15,384 bases of DNA from JBBDWJ01 sp040902925 (GTDB lineage: Bacteria > Acidobacteriota > Terriglobia > Bryobacterales > UBA6623), in NCBI GenBank assembly GCA_040902925.1, contig JBBDWJ010000272.1, positions 1 to 15,384 of the forward strand, given 5' to 3'. The position numbers and the translations under genes are program-made. The notes beneath the pieces are model-generated. The model saw only the letters and a program-made list of their open reading frames with translations. It was not told where the DNA came from and ran no database searches. This document shows, one piece after another, positions 15,134 through 15,384 of the stretch (the stretch's first letter is position 1; each line of letters begins with the position of its first letter).

Positions 15134-15384
15134 ATGGCGGCTCGCAGAAAACGAACCAAGGGTACGTATACGATCTCGGTGGTCGCCGATCAGTTCGGCG
15201 TCTCCGTCGGGGATCCCGTCGAGATGCTGGGCCGTCGATTCGCCGTCAGCGGGTTCTTCAGCGGCGGAACAAGCATCACCAACACGATCGCGTTCATCGA
15301 CACACGAGACTTCCGCGCGATCCGAGGTCCTGCGGTGAGCTACGTCCTCGTCGGTGCCAAGCGCGGCGTCGACGGCCAGGAGCT
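15134..15384 (+). CDS. Chimeric ORF: HspR-like N terminus joined to MacB-type ABC permease segment (partial at window end)
   Basis: The frame is open from ATG 15134 to the window end (83 residues). The first ~23 residues, MAARRKRTKG then TYTISVVADQFGV, resemble the start of HspR, the MerR-family repressor of heat-shock operons; its place one base after dnaJ is where hspR is often found. But the HspR continuation (HPQTLRxYExxG recognition helix) is missing. Instead the frame reads GDPVEMLGRRFAVSGFFSGGTSITNTIAFIDTRDF and further, which resembles the periplasmic core domain of MacB/FtsX-type ABC permeases (GDxVxxxGRxFxVxGxF). No membrane helix precedes it, though such permeases begin with one. 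Third codon positions stay GC-rich throughout, so both parts are real coding DNA in this frame. Junction is near 15200. Either a genuine fusion/recombination or a misassembly. Confidence 0.5.
   Translation, partial: MAARRKRTKGTYTISVVADQFGVSVGDPVEMLGRRFAVSGFFSGGTSITNTIAFIDTRDFRAIRGPAVSYVLVGAKRGVDGQE

Overview
The window is a GC-rich bacterial chromosomal segment (not obviously phage or plasmid) with tightly packed genes. A Gram-negative host is shown by an outer-membrane porin with a signal peptide. The dnaK-dnaJ-(hspR-like) order, the style of the ThiE protein and the HD-GYP response regulator fit an Acidobacteriota (Solibacterales-like) genome. That taxonomic placement is inference; no rRNA or other marker is present.

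Layout, left to right. (1) 2-547 (+): 3' end of ilvD (branched-chain amino acid synthesis), cut by the window edge. It converges on (2) an HD-GYP response regulator (684-1745, -), predicted to degrade cyclic di-GMP, and (3) a D-malate/tartrate-type decarboxylating dehydrogenase (1830-2894, -). (4) 2895-3126 carries two strong palindromes, one a likely terminator of the porin gene and the other looking like a dispersed repeat. (5) 3127-4608 (-): porin with a coiled-coil and an Ala/Pro/Val-rich linker before the barrel. (6) 4609-5033: regulatory region and an 18-codon mini-ORF with a strong ribosome binding site.

(7) 5034-9781 (-): an apparent five-gene operon read right to left: beta-carbonic anhydrase, a SulP transporter without a STAS domain, two tandem-domain universal stress proteins, and a secreted HExxH protein. 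Gaps run from 44 bases down to overlaps. The pair carbonic anhydrase plus SulP suggests bicarbonate or other anion transport coupled to CO2 hydration; the Usp pair may be its regulatory arm. (8) 9874-10278 (-): small membrane-anchored hypothetical protein with a good promoter. (9) 10318-10589: a non-coding unit with a long imperfect palindrome bracketed by 27-base direct repeats, probably mobile-element derived or a structured RNA. (10) 10718-11335 (-): thiE. (11) 11336-11887: divergent regulatory region with a clear sigma-70 promoter for dnaK. (12) 11888-15132 (+): dnaK and dnaJ chaperone genes separated by a strong hairpin. (13) 15134-end (+): an ORF whose first ~23 residues look like HspR but whose remainder looks like a MacB-type ABC permease periplasmic domain. 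This is a chimera from recombination or misassembly, and the oddest single item in the window.

No tRNA, rRNA, CRISPR array, transposase or prophage gene was seen.
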